From the NCBI GenBank assembly GCA_963814645.1, contig CAWFDX010000015.1:124001-188000 (forward strand): a stretch of 64,000 nucleotides of DNA. Reading direction: 5' to 3'. The notes under the pieces are model-generated. The model saw only the letters and a program-made list of their open reading frames with translations, was not told the origin of the DNA and did no database searches. The DNA comes from RYN-230 sp963814645 (GTDB taxonomy: Bacteria; Actinomycetota; Actinomycetes; Streptosporangiales; Streptosporangiaceae). The position numbers were made by a program, and so were the translations under genes. Positions 18,312-26,878 of the stretch are shown here, piece by piece (the first letter of the stretch is position 1; each line of letters starts with the position of its first letter).

Positions 18312-19132
18312 CAGATCTCCAGATTCTTGAAGGCGGCCACCTGTTCTGTAATGGCGCGCTCGGTGGGCAGCCGTTCGACCGAGGAGGCACCGAAGAAACC
18401 CACCACCCCCTCGGTGCGAGACAGCACGTAGGCCGCATCGTCGGGCTCGGCGATCGGGCCGCCGTGGCAGAGGACGAGGACGTCCGGGCGGACGGCATAC
18501 GCGGCATCCCGCATGGCCTGCACCCGCACGACCGCCTCGTCCAGCGTCACGGCGGTGCCCGCGCCGATGCTGCCCTTGGTAGTGAGCCCGACGTGCGGGA
18601 CCAGCACGTCCGCGCCCGCCTCGGCCATCTCCCGCGCCTGGTCGGGGTCGAAGACGTACGGCGCGGTGACCAGGTCGCGCTCCCGGGCCAGCCGTACCAT
18701 CTCCACTTCAAGCTCATATCCCATGCCGGTCTCTTCGAGGTTCTGCCGGAACTCCCCGTCGTACAGCCCGACCGTCGGGAAGTTCTGCACGCCCGCGAAA
18801 CCCATCGCCTTGAGCTGGTCGAGGAATATGGGCATCACCCGGAATGGATCGGTGCCGCACACTCCAGCCAGGACGGGGGTGTCCCGCACGACCGGCAGCA
18901 CCTCGGAGGCCATCTCCACCACGATCTGGTTCGCGTCCCCGTATGGCAGCAAGCCCGCCAGCGAGCCCCGCCCGGCCATCCGGTACCGGCCCGAGTTATA
19001 GATGATGATCAGGTTGACACCGCCGGCTTCGGCGCACTTAGCTGACAGACCGGTGCCCGCCCCGGCGCCGATCACCGGCTTGCCGTAGGCGACCGTGGCC
19101 CGCAGCCGCTCCAGAACGGTCCTGCGGTTCAA
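18311..19132 (-). CDS. Phosphoenolpyruvate hydrolase-like TIM-barrel protein
   Basis: A 273-residue protein starting at TTG 19132. It matches the family once called TIM-barrel signal-transduction protein and now PEP hydrolase-like. Visible segments are PVIGAGAGTGLSAKCAEAGG, IIIYNSGRYRMAGRGSLAG, VLAGVCGTDP, GFAGVQNFPTVGLYDG and VLCHGGPIA. The plant virus-resistance protein Tm-1 is a fusion of this domain with the UPF0261 domain, and here the UPF0261 gene lies immediately upstream (overlap TTGA). Reaction and substrate in bacteria are not established. Confidence 0.88.
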   Translation of the reverse strand: MNRRTVLERLRATVAYGKPVIGAGAGTGLSAKCAEAGGVNLIIIYNSGRYRMAGRGSLAGLLPYGDANQIVVEMASEVLPVVRDTPVLAGVCGTDPFRVMPIFLDQLKAMGFAGVQNFPTVGLYDGEFRQNLEETGMGYELEVEMVRLARERDLVTAPYVFDPDQAREMAEAGADVLVPHVGLTTKGSIGAGTAVTLDEAVVRVQAMRDAAYAVRPDVLVLCHGGPIAEPDDAAYVLSRTEGVVGFFGASSVERLPTERAITEQVAAFKNLEI

Positions 19133-20343
19133 TTCGGCGCTCCCGTGATTAGCTCATGCAGCCTGTCGGCCATGGCGCGGCCGAAGGCGGGGTCATTGAT
19201 GTTCATGTCGAGCCGTTCCGTGTCCACAGCCGCACCCTGCAGTGCCTCGAAGCAGCCCTCGTCCGCCTTCGGGTCGTGGAACGGCATGCCCGGCGCGTCC
19301 AGTGCGGACACCCCGCTGAGCGGGACGAACAGGGCAGTCGGCCCGGTCGCATCGGCCAGCTTCGCGGCCACCCTGCGCCCCAGCTCAGCCATCTCCTCTG
19401 GCGTCGTACGCATCAGCGTCACCATCGGGTTATGGACGTAGAGGTTCCGTCCCCCGAATCGCTCCGGCACGGTGTCACGCGGCCCGAAGTTGACCATATC
19501 CAGCGCCCCGGGCGCCACCACCTGTGGAACTCCGTTTCTCCCGGCCGCGGTGAGCCGCTCCGGGCCCGCCGACAACACCCCCCCGACCAGGTCATCGGCC
19601 AGCTCGGTCGTAGTTATATCCAGCACGCCCGCGAGCAGCCCGCTGTCGGCGAGTCCTTCGAGCGCCCGCCCGCCCGCGCCGGTCGCGTGGAAGACCAGCA
19701 CCTCATAGCCCAGCTCCTCCAGCCGTTCGCGCGCCACGTTCACCGCGGGCGTCGTCACCCCGAACATCGAGGCTCCGATCAACGGCCGCTCCGTTGCCGG
19801 GATGGTCTGCGTCTCGGCATGCGCCTTGGCCATCCCAGCCGCCGCGGCCGCCGCGTTCCCCAGGATCAGCCGGGAGACCCGGTTGATCCCCGCGACGTCC
19901 ACCACGCTGTAGGTGATCGTCACGTCCTTCGCGCCAACGTACGGCGACACGTCGCCCGACGCCATCGTCGACACGATCAGCTTCGGCAGCCCGATCGGCA
20001 AGTCCCGGACGGCCCGCGCCGCGATCGAGGACCCGCCGCTCCCACCCATCGCGAGCACCGCGTCCACCCGGCCCGCCGCGAATAGTTCCGCCGCAATGAC
20101 CGCGGCGCCCTCTCCCATCTGCGTGACCGCCGCCCCGCGGTCCCTGGCTTCCCGCAACGCCTCAAGCGACGCACCCGCGGCCTCCGCCACCCGCTCGGCC
20201 GGTATGTCAGCCTCGATCTGAGGCTCTCCAGTCCCCGCGTTGACCAGGACCGCGTCGCACCCGAGTTCCCGCACCCGACCGCGCAGCCACCCGTACTCCA
20301 TCCCCTTCGTGTCGAGTGTCCCAACCAGCACGACCGTCGCCAT
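19129..20343 (-). CDS. Tm-1-like (UPF0261) ATP-binding domain protein
   Basis: A 404-residue protein. ATG 20343 is chosen because VVLVGTLDTKGMEYGWLRG is the conserved N-terminus; the frame is open upstream to 20568 but that part looks non-coding. Family segments: MGEGAAVIAAELF, LAMGGSGGSSIAARAVRDLP, GLPKLIVSTMASGDVSPYVG, IGASMFGVTTPAVN, VFHATGAGGRALE and MPFHDPKAD. Together with the downstream TIM-barrel protein it reproduces, as two genes, the domain pair of tomato Tm-1. An ATP-binding role is inferred from that homologue. It is the first gene of the operon. Confidence 0.9.
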   Translation of the reverse strand: MATVVLVGTLDTKGMEYGWLRGRVRELGCDAVLVNAGTGEPQIEADIPAERVAEAAGASLEALREARDRGAAVTQMGEGAAVIAAELFAAGRVDAVLAMGGSGGSSIAARAVRDLPIGLPKLIVSTMASGDVSPYVGAKDVTITYSVVDVAGINRVSRLILGNAAAAAAGMAKAHAETQTIPATERPLIGASMFGVTTPAVNVARERLEELGYEVLVFHATGAGGRALEGLADSGLLAGVLDITTTELADDLVGGVLSAGPERLTAAGRNGVPQVVAPGALDMVNFGPRDTVPERFGGRNLYVHNPMVTLMRTTPEEMAELGRRVAAKLADATGPTALFVPLSGVSALDAPGMPFHDPKADEGCFEALQGAAVDTERLDMNINDPAFGRAMADRLHELITGAPN

Positions 20344-20604
20344 GACCGTCCACACCCCTGTCCTCGCACGCAGTCCCGTCCTGGAAGGGATCATTCTCCG
20401 CAGAGCCCGATCTCGCCAGAGCCGCGAGGAGCGTCTGGCGCGGGCCGCTGTTCGACCAGGCCGTTGTGGGAAGCGCCCAGACGGGCGGTCAACGGGGACG
20501 TCGTAGCTCTGGGCGCTGGCAAGCCGCGGCCGTCCGATGTTCCAGGCCATCCAGAGATGACCGCACATGCCGCATTTCGGGCGGTCTGTGGAAATGCCTG
20601 GCCG

Positions 20605-21306
20605 TTATGCCTGGTGGCGTGGCGCCGCGGTGGCGGGCGTTCGGCGGAGCGCTCGTGCGGACAGGGCGGTGAGCCAGGTGAAGCCGGTGATGATGCTGGC
20701 GCGCTGGAACAGCCCGCCGAGGCTGACAAGCCGGGGCGACTGGCCGAAGCCCGCACCAGCCAGGGCCATGGTCGCGAGCATGGTCACGGCCGTGCCGGCA
20801 CTGTAAAGACCGAAGCGGCGCCGGCCAGCCCGCCAGGACCGCCAGCCACAGGCGAGAGCGGCGGCGGGCAGGCCCAGGAACACCGGGACAGCCGCCAGAT
20901 TGTGTACGATGCCGGCCGGGCTGGGCTGGGTGAGCTCATCGGGCGTTCCTGGCGGGTAGCCGCTGACCGGGTCGGTGGTGAAGACGGCCGCGCCGATAAG
21001 CCCCGCACCCGCGGCGCCGATCAAGGCTGGCGCCGCCCGACTGCTGGCCACGGGATCACCAGCGCGCGCCAGTCCTGCGGCTCCGGCCAGGAACAACGTC
21101 CCGGCCACCGCGAAGTTTCCAGCCTGGATCCAGCCGCGCGGTCCGAGCGCGAGAGAACTGACTGGGTGACGCAGCGGCCGGTAACCGTCCCGGACAGCAC
21201 CCTCGAGCAGGAACACTGCCACGAAGACAGGGCCCCCGGCCACACCACAGCGCAGCAGCCTGCGGGTCCATGCCTGTGGTGTGCCAGGAATGCTGACAGG
21301 GCTCAC
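20605..21306 (-). CDS. DUF998 family membrane protein
   Basis: About 233 residues from GTG 21306 (the frame is open to 21360). Six hydrophobic helices are evident. Typical DUF998 segments include FLLEGAVRDGYRPLRHPVSSLALGPRGW after helix 1, FTTDPVSGYPPG between helices 3 and 4, and HNLAAVPVFLGLPAAAL. The family is widespread in actinomycetes and its function is unknown. It overlaps the SRPBCC gene only if the upstream starts are used, so the two are probably expressed together from the right. Confidence 0.78.
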   Translation of the reverse strand: MSPVSIPGTPQAWTRRLLRCGVAGGPVFVAVFLLEGAVRDGYRPLRHPVSSLALGPRGWIQAGNFAVAGTLFLAGAAGLARAGDPVASSRAAPALIGAAGAGLIGAAVFTTDPVSGYPPGTPDELTQPSPAGIVHNLAAVPVFLGLPAAALACGWRSWRAGRRRFGLYSAGTAVTMLATMALAGAGFGQSPRLVSLGGLFQRASIITGFTWLTALSARALRRTPATAAPRHQA

Positions 21307-21356
21307 GAACGAAGCGTAGCGGGGGCAGGCACTGTGCTGTTGTCTGCCGCGGCCGT

Positions 21357-21875
21357 TCACGAGGTGCGCAAGGACGACCCTGTCTCAAGCAGGGTCTTGA
21401 GGCTGGCCAGGACGGCGGGCCATCCCTCGGAGATGGCCGGCAGCACTGCGCTGCCCGGCGCGAAGCCGTCGTGGGTCACCGTGAGCTTGACGACACCGTG
21501 GCCGACGTCCTCGATGTCGAAGGCGACCTTGGAGCGGGCTTCGGCGCGCCAGGTCGCGGCGGTCGCCTCGTCCATGCCGACCGCCGCGGCCCACTCAGGG
21601 GTGATCGTGTGCCAGGTATAGGCCAGCCGGTGGGGCGGGTAGGACTCGAGGATCACCTGGCCGGGGCCGCTCACAACCAATCCGATGTCATCGTGGGCCA
21701 TCTCGTAGGTGGAGCCCTTCTTCCAGTCCGAATGGAACGTCTTCGGACCAGCCGTCTGGTGCCGCCAGTAACGCTTCATGAGCGCAGGGTCGGTGAGGCC
21801 CTGCCACACCCGCTCGGGAGTCTCCTGGATATAGGTCGTGTAGACGAATGTGGTCTGCTCGCCCTTGGGGTCCAT
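21357..21875 (-). CDS. SRPBCC/AHSA1 domain protein
   Basis: A 172-residue protein from the ATG at 21875, preceded by GGAGGTCACCGCC. The open frame continues upstream into the IS, where it is not this gene. It has TTYIQETPERVWQGLTDPAL near the N-terminus, YWRHQTAGPKTFHSDWKKGS, and a C-terminal helix ISEGWPAVLASLKTLLETG. This branch is longer than the AHSA1 protein at 3.9 kb. No ArsR gene is adjacent now. The IS256-type element begins 73 bp upstream of the start, so the original promoter or a regulator gene may have been displaced. Confidence 0.85.
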   Translation of the reverse strand: MDPKGEQTTFVYTTYIQETPERVWQGLTDPALMKRYWRHQTAGPKTFHSDWKKGSTYEMAHDDIGLVVSGPGQVILESYPPHRLAYTWHTITPEWAAAVGMDEATAATWRAEARSKVAFDIEDVGHGVVKLTVTHDGFAPGSAVLPAISEGWPAVLASLKTLLETGSSLRTS

Positions 21876-21947
21876 GGCGGTGACCTCCGGTGCCGTAGGT
21901 GGGATCCGGTCTTGCACTACCCGCATCCGGGTGCACGCACGCACGGG

Positions 21948-23430
21948 GGTCGCGTCCCAACCCCGGTGTAAATGACGACGGGCGTAGGTTCCTTCAAGAG
22001 CTACCAACTCAGCGAAGGAAGGACTACGCCCGTGCCGAATCGAGTATCTCCCACTGACCGGATCCGTGCCGAGATCGACGCCTTGTTCGACGGGTCGCGT
22101 GATCTGGGTGAGGTGATCGAGGATGTGGCCCGGCTGGGTGCCCGGCTGATCATCCAGACCGCGGTGGAAGCCGAGGTGGAGGTGTTCCTGGGCCGGGCCC
22201 GCTACCAGCGCTCGGCTGCCGCGCAGGATGCCCGGCCGGGGATGCGCAACGGTTACTGCCCGGCGACGGTCAAGACCACCGCCGGGCCGGTGACCGTGGC
22301 CCGGCCGAAGCTGCGCGGCACTACCGAGCGGTTCGCGTCAGCGCTGTTCGGCAGGTCGGTCACCAGGTCGAATGCCCTGGAGTCGCTGGTGATCGCGGGG
22401 TTCGTGCGGGGGCTGTCGGTCCGTGACGTGGAGAACACCCTCGCCGATGCCCTGGGCGCCGAGGCGGCGCTGAGCAAGTTGACGGTCTCGCGTATCTGCC
22501 AGGCGATCGGCGATGAGTTCACCGCCTGGTCGGGCAGGCGCCTGGACGGCCTGGAGCTGGATTACCTGTTCCTGGATGCCTCGATGTTCAAGATGCATCC
22601 CGGTGCCCGGGCCGAGCCGGTGCTGGCGGCGTGGGGCATCACCCCCGACGGCAAGCCGGTGTTCGTCGCGCTGGCCGCTGGCGGCAGTGAGTCCACCGAC
22701 GCCTGGGCTGGCTTCCTGGAGGAACTGCGCGGCCGGGGGCTGCGCCCGCCGCTGCTGGTCATCTCCGACGGCGCCGCCGGGCTGATCAACGCCGCCGAGA
22801 GCGTGCTGGCCCGGTCGCTGCGCCAGAAATGCCTGATCCACCGGGCCCGCAACGTCCTCGCGAAGGTCCCCGCCGCCGCCCAGGACCAGGTCCGGGACGC
22901 TTACTGGGCGATCTTCGACACCGATGCCCTCACCGCCGCTGGCATCGCGCCCGGGCACAAGCTCGTCACCGCAGTGCAGGCCCGTATCGACGCCTTCGCC
23001 GAGCGATACGGCAAGCTCTACCCATCGGCCGTCAAGTGCCTGCTCACCGACCGCGGGCAACTCACCAGCTACCTGCGGTTCCCGGTCGAGCACCACAAGC
23101 GGATCCGGCACTCCAACTTCATCGAGCGCACCTTCGGCGAGACCCGCCGCCGGGTCAAGGTCATCGGCCGGCTCCCCGGCGAGGCCAGCTGCCTCAACCT
23201 GGTCTGGGCCGTCCTGGACCGCGCCAGCCGCGGCTGGCGCGGCGTCAATACCACCAACGCCGGCCTGCGCCTGCTACACGACCTGCGCCGCCAGCTCCTC
23301 GACCCGCCCACCCCGATCCGCCGGACCAGCCACCCTGCCGCAGCACCCGAAGAAACTGTCGGGGCCGTCGCCTAACATCCCAGCGAAGGAGCCGAGCCCA
23401 CGTCATTTACACCGCTCCTGGGACGCCACC
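21948..23430 (+). mobile_element. IS256-family insertion sequence, copy 1, with 8-bp target duplication
   Basis: A 1,483-bp element. Ends are about 30-bp inverted repeats, outer part GGTSGCGTCCCA and inner part CGGTGTAAATGACG. Direct repeats CGCACGGG flank it at 21940-21947 and 23431-23438. The inner parts alone could be mistaken for the ends, but comparison with copy 2 at 44-47 kb shows the same outer GGTGnCGTCC block. Confidence 0.88.
22032..23375 (+). CDS. IS256 family transposase
   Basis: A 447-residue DDE transposase. GTG 22032 follows AAGGAAGGA. Family signatures: FLGRARYQRS near 70, RNGYCPATVKTTAGPV, SLVIAGFVRGLSVRDVE, catalytic Asp in YLFLDASMFKMHPG, Asp in LLVISDGAAGL, and C-x-I-H-R-A-R-N-V-L. 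The catalytic Glu is in NFIERTFGETRRR. All three catalytic residues are present and the ends are intact, so the element may be active. It is clearly related to, but diverged from, the transposase at 44.2 kb. Confidence 0.95.
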   Translation: MPNRVSPTDRIRAEIDALFDGSRDLGEVIEDVARLGARLIIQTAVEAEVEVFLGRARYQRSAAAQDARPGMRNGYCPATVKTTAGPVTVARPKLRGTTERFASALFGRSVTRSNALESLVIAGFVRGLSVRDVENTLADALGAEAALSKLTVSRICQAIGDEFTAWSGRRLDGLELDYLFLDASMFKMHPGARAEPVLAAWGITPDGKPVFVALAAGGSESTDAWAGFLEELRGRGLRPPLLVISDGAAGLINAAESVLARSLRQKCLIHRARNVLAKVPAAAQDQVRDAYWAIFDTDALTAAGIAPGHKLVTAVQARIDAFAERYGKLYPSAVKCLLTDRGQLTSYLRFPVEHHKRIRHSNFIERTFGETRRRVKVIGRLPGEASCLNLVWAVLDRASRGWRGVNTTNAGLRLLHDLRRQLLDPPTPIRRTSHPAAAPEETVGAVA

Positions 23431-23438
23431 CGCACGGG

Positions 23439-24083
23439 AGGGTAGCGATGGCCTCCGCCCACTATCCTCACCATGCCCGGTCGTCGCTCACATATCAGCC
23501 GACAACTCGATGCTCGCCGCGCCGGCCGACTCCCCGCCACGCTGAGTGTATGAGTTTGCTCGCCCCGATAGCCGGTGGCAACCGACAGGAACCCGAAAGG
23601 GCGCGAACACCACCCATAGACGCGGCTACTGGCGAGCGTTGGAGCCATCCCTTGTGCGCACAGAACTGGCCGACCCGAGACTGCGCGCCCCATCGCCAAC
23701 CCGCACTCATGCCGATGAGCGTGTGTCCTGTTGCCAGGGCCCATGGGCGCACCGAACGCCGAATGTTCTAATGCTGCCTTTCGCGTTGGGGTGGCCTGCG
23801 TGAACCTGGACGCGTTAGGAACGGGGCGTCATGAGCCCCCTGACGTCGCAATACATGGTGGTGCTCTGACGGTCGATAAGGTAGCCGTCATCTTCGGGAC
23901 GACAATTAGAAATCGCCAGCTCGGCCGCTTACAGCTGGTACCGCAAGCGATTATCTGCCCTATGGGCGGTATATGACGATTTGACAGAATGAGCTTAGGC
24001 GGGCCATCGTTAGCAAGGGGGGGAGGTCATGCGTCGCCGCATGAAGTTGCCCCGAGGACTCTTTCAAGTCCCGTGGGGGGACG
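23439..24083. other. Intergenic stretch without a recognised gene
   Basis: Between the IS256 copy and the membrane protein gene. Short open frames exist on both strands but none has a ribosome site plus recognisable protein features. Base composition is somewhat less GC-rich toward 24 kb. Confidence 0.5.
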
Positions 24084-24644
24084 ATGGGCTCAGCTACCAG
24101 CCTCGCACGTGCTCGCATGTGGCGCTCGTCACTGACGGCCTTGGGCGTTCTGGCCCTTGCCGCCGGCGCCGGAATGGTGCTCATCACTCTATTTCTTCAT
24201 CAAAGCACAACCGTCGCGACAGATACACACAAGAAAAATTTGAAAGTAGTGACCACGACCATTGGGCCAAGCGCACCCTCAACGGCTCTCATCACCGGCT
24301 TTCTTGCCGCAGGAGTAGTGCTACTGATCGTGGCTGCCTTCTTCAATCGCATCACAGAACTCGACTTCGCTGGAATGACCGTGAAGATGGTGGCTGTCGC
24401 AGCTGCCACCGCGGCCAAGGCCGACGACCTGAGTAAGAACGACAAGAACACGCGATCCAGAATCCTAAAGAAGACTGCGGAGCTCGCCCTCAGTGAACCG
24501 CCACCGAGAGGACGAGTACCGCTGGGATGGCGTCAGGTAGTTGCTGGTGAGCCCACGGAAATGGAATATAGTAGCACTCAGGATGCTTTGGAGGTGGCGA
24601 ACAAGCTCGTGGAACAGGCAGCTAAAGAAGTGGCGCCCGGGTGA
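24084..24644 (+). CDS. Hypothetical membrane protein
   Basis: A 186-residue protein. ATG 24084 follows GTGGGGGGACG. Two hydrophobic helices lie at about residues 17-38 and 68-87. The region between is polar, and the cytoplasmic part of about 100 residues is Lys-rich and helical (AATAAKADDLSKNDKN). The gene is less GC-biased than its neighbours, with codons such as AAA and ATA, suggesting transfer. The C-terminus (NKLVEQAAKEVAPG) resembles a coiled coil that may originally have continued into the frame downstream (see 24700). Family not recognised. Confidence 0.6.
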   Translation: MGSATSLARARMWRSSLTALGVLALAAGAGMVLITLFLHQSTTVATDTHKKNLKVVTTTIGPSAPSTALITGFLAAGVVLLIVAAFFNRITELDFAGMTVKMVAVAAATAAKADDLSKNDKNTRSRILKKTAELALSEPPPRGRVPLGWRQVVAGEPTEMEYSSTQDALEVANKLVEQAAKEVAPG

Positions 24645-24699
24645 CCGCTCAGAAATTAACCTTGCAAAAGGCGCTCACTACTACCTGACGGGTACAGCG

Positions 24700-24921
24700 A
24701 TGAATGCACGAGCAGAAGTCAATAAACTCAACGAGCAGGTCCGGCTTAAGAAAGCTGAGCAGAAGAACTGCACAAACGTCCTGCGGCGGCAAGAGCTCCA
24801 GCGAGAGATCGACGGCCTTATAGCGCAGATGGCGCCGTACTATCCGGATCTCCTTGCAGAAGAAGAAGCGAAAGAGGCGGTAAATCAGTTTAAGTTGAAC
24901 AACGGCGGAAGATTTGGGTAG
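24700..24921 (+). CDS. Small helical protein, possible displaced C-terminus of the gene upstream
   Basis: A 73-residue open frame (MNARAEVNKLNEQ...), entirely helical and charged, with coiled-coil character and the end NQFKLNNGGRFG. Coding-like sequence in this frame extends back to about 24640 (SEINLAKGAHYYLTG) without a standard start. This suggests either an unusual start or that it was once fused to the 24084 gene by a frame now lost. AT-richer than the surroundings, like its neighbour. No function recognised. Confidence 0.4.
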   Translation: MNARAEVNKLNEQVRLKKAEQKNCTNVLRRQELQREIDGLIAQMAPYYPDLLAEEEAKEAVNQFKLNNGGRFG

Positions 24922-24991
24922 ACGTGACGACTGAGGCCTAGTTCGGCAAGACCCGGCCGAACGGCCAGTCGTACTTTCATGCCGCAGGGAA

Positions 24992-25840
24992 CGCGTTTTC
25001 GGGGTGTGTTGGCAGATCGTGTTTGGGTGGCAGGGCGCCAGGGCAGTCAGCTGGTCTGAAGCGCGGGCTGGCACTGGAGTTGCCGCACGCATGACCTGGT
25101 CTCAGGGGCGTGCCGCCTCGCTTACGGGCATCCGGAGTAGGGCACCTGGCTCAGGTCAGGGAAGCCCGGCAGCCGGATTGCCGCCAGGTCGCCCTGCTGG
25201 TCGTAGTCGAGCGTGAACTGGACCGGCAGCGGCTGGGGGCACCTCACCAGCACCTGGAAGGTGACCGTGAACCAGGAGCTGGCCCCCTGCCCGAGGGCGG
25301 GGGGAAGAATGCTGGTGGGTGCCTGCCGGGCGAGCGGCAGCTCCCCGCAGGGTCCCCAGACCTGCGAGATCACCCGCAGCCCGGCCAGTGGAAGCACGAC
25401 CTGTACCCGCCGGAGCCTGACCACGGCCGGCGACAGGTTCATGATCTGCACGCCCACCTGCAGCTCGCGGCCGGCCTGCACGGAGCACTGCGGGCCGGAT
25501 TGGCTGAGCGGGAAGCCGCCCGCCGAGAACGGCTCCGCTGGCGCCACGGCGCGCGACGGGGCAGGCGGAGCGGCAGGTTCTGCGGAGTGCTGGGCACCGG
25601 CGGCGTAACCGATGGCCAGGCCGGCCAGCAGCGCCGCGGCCCCCACGATGAAGGCGCCCGGCGGCGGCCACAGCCACCGGGGGACCAGCCTTCGCCCGCC
25701 GCCCACTTCCAGGACATCGTCACCGGCGCCAGACCCGTCACCGTCCGGAACGGTCATTCATCGAACCTATTCCAGCCCTCGATCTCAGCCCAGAGTACGC
25801 GGGGGTATGGAGGCTGAAAGACGCACTATTTTGCCGCTGG
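24992..25840. repeat. 849-bp direct repeat, copy 1
   Basis: Nearly identical to 32763-33610 in the same orientation. The coding part differs at only two bases. The 3' flank (24992-25121) differs at about seven bases and two small indels, with copy 1 having A where copy 2 has G at most sites. The two copies bracket a 6.9-kb accessory segment. Confidence 0.92.
25122..25757 (-). CDS. Membrane-anchored extracytoplasmic protein, copy 1
   Basis: A 211-residue protein. A cytoplasmic N-terminus of about 30 residues precedes one hydrophobic helix (GAFIVGAAALLAGLAIGYAAG, about 34-54) and a Pro/Ala linker. The extracytoplasmic beta-rich domain of about 130 residues has four Cys (SGPQCSV, WGPCGE, LVRCPQP, YSGCP). 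The C-terminal Cys-Pro is conserved in both copies. It is near-identical to the protein at 32892 (one change, Ala to Thr in LPPALGQ). No family recognised; the four Cys suggest two disulfides in an exported domain. Confidence 0.72.
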   Translation of the reverse strand: MTVPDGDGSGAGDDVLEVGGGRRLVPRWLWPPPGAFIVGAAALLAGLAIGYAAGAQHSAEPAAPPAPSRAVAPAEPFSAGGFPLSQSGPQCSVQAGRELQVGVQIMNLSPAVVRLRRVQVVLPLAGLRVISQVWGPCGELPLARQAPTSILPPALGQGASSWFTVTFQVLVRCPQPLPVQFTLDYDQQGDLAAIRLPGFPDLSQVPYSGCP

Positions 25841-25874
25841 TCGGATCCTCTTGTTGGTCTGTTTGCCTGCTGAG

Positions 25875-26840
25875 TCAGTTGAGGGGCCATGCGAAGGCGG
25901 CGATGATGGCCGCGCTGCCGATCAGGCCGCAGAGGATTCCGCCGTAGGTGGCGCGGGTGCTCCTGGCCCGCAGCTTGTAGTACTCGCCGATGGTCACGAT
26001 CTGCGCGGCTGCGGTGCGGAGTTCGAGCAGCCGGGCAGTGCGTGCGGTTTGGGCCTCGCATAGTCGCTTGCTTATTTGCTCGTCTGGCGTGTGTGCTCGC
26101 GCCCGGGCCAGTGCCATCAGGGTGGCTTCCTCGATGATCATCGACTGGCGCAGGCTGGTGAGGCATTTCACCCCGCAGGGCAGGTACAGGTCTTCCTGTG
26201 ATTCCACGGTTTCCCGCCACTTGCTCAGGGGCGGCTGCCGCAGGCCCCGGCGGGGGGGTGCGTTTTGGATGTCGGCGTAGGACACCGTCTGAGGCCGCAT
26301 GACTTGCAGGACCAAGAACAAGGTAATGCCCAGGAAGAGCAGCCCGGTCAGTCCCACGACCATGGCTGCCGCCGCAGGGTGGTGTTGTCTCATCACAGTC
26401 AGCGGCGAGGTACCGACCACGGTCGCCAGGGCCGCGCCGAGCGCAGCGGCCATCCATTTCGCCGAATCGCGCAGCCGGTTACTAGCCTTGCCCCAGCGCT
26501 TGTGCACACCCGCCAGTGGCGCGCCGGGCGCCACGCTTTCATCCGCAGGCGTAGCTGGCCAGGTGGGCCAGATAATCCCCTCACACTCCCAGCCTTCTCC
26601 GGCCGGATCCCAGGGGATGCCATCGGCCCAGATATCTCGCCTGATCCGCTGGCCATCTGTGGACAGGGCGACCGTCCAGCAGACCGGCGCCGATTCGGCC
26701 GATGAGTCAGCCTCATGCTCGCCCCGTGACCGGGCCGGCCTTCCGCTCGATCTATTCAGCGAGTACTCAACCAGCCTGGATTGCAGTTCTTCCTGATCCC
26801 GCAGGAGCTCGCCCTGGGCGACGTCTTTGACAGTAGACAT
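25875..26840 (-). CDS. Hypothetical membrane protein with three transmembrane helices
   Basis: A 321-residue protein. A soluble N-terminal region of about 130 residues (WTVALSTDGQRIRRDIW, a Trp-rich GWECEGIIWPTW stretch) precedes two close helices (about 132-150 and 158-182). A cytoplasmic helical region of about 100 residues (LRQSMIIEEATLMALARAR, a likely coiled coil) follows, with a final helix at the C-terminus. The two-helix, coil, helix topology resembles membrane effectors of some nucleotide-signalling defence systems, but no partner cyclase is adjacent, so that is only a thought. Family not recognised. Confidence 0.6.
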   Translation of the reverse strand: MSTVKDVAQGELLRDQEELQSRLVEYSLNRSSGRPARSRGEHEADSSAESAPVCWTVALSTDGQRIRRDIWADGIPWDPAGEGWECEGIIWPTWPATPADESVAPGAPLAGVHKRWGKASNRLRDSAKWMAAALGAALATVVGTSPLTVMRQHHPAAAAMVVGLTGLLFLGITLFLVLQVMRPQTVSYADIQNAPPRRGLRQPPLSKWRETVESQEDLYLPCGVKCLTSLRQSMIIEEATLMALARARAHTPDEQISKRLCEAQTARTARLLELRTAAAQIVTIGEYYKLRARSTRATYGGILCGLIGSAAIIAAFAWPLN

Positions 26841-26878
26841 TCCCCCACCTCTCGATACGTGCCAGTGACCGACGAGTC

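Noticed and set aside
21962..23411. Ends of IS256 copy 1 at the inner GGTGTAAATGACG repeats
   Set aside because: These positions give no target duplication; moving outward to 21948 and 23430 yields a longer inverted repeat and an exact 8-bp duplication.
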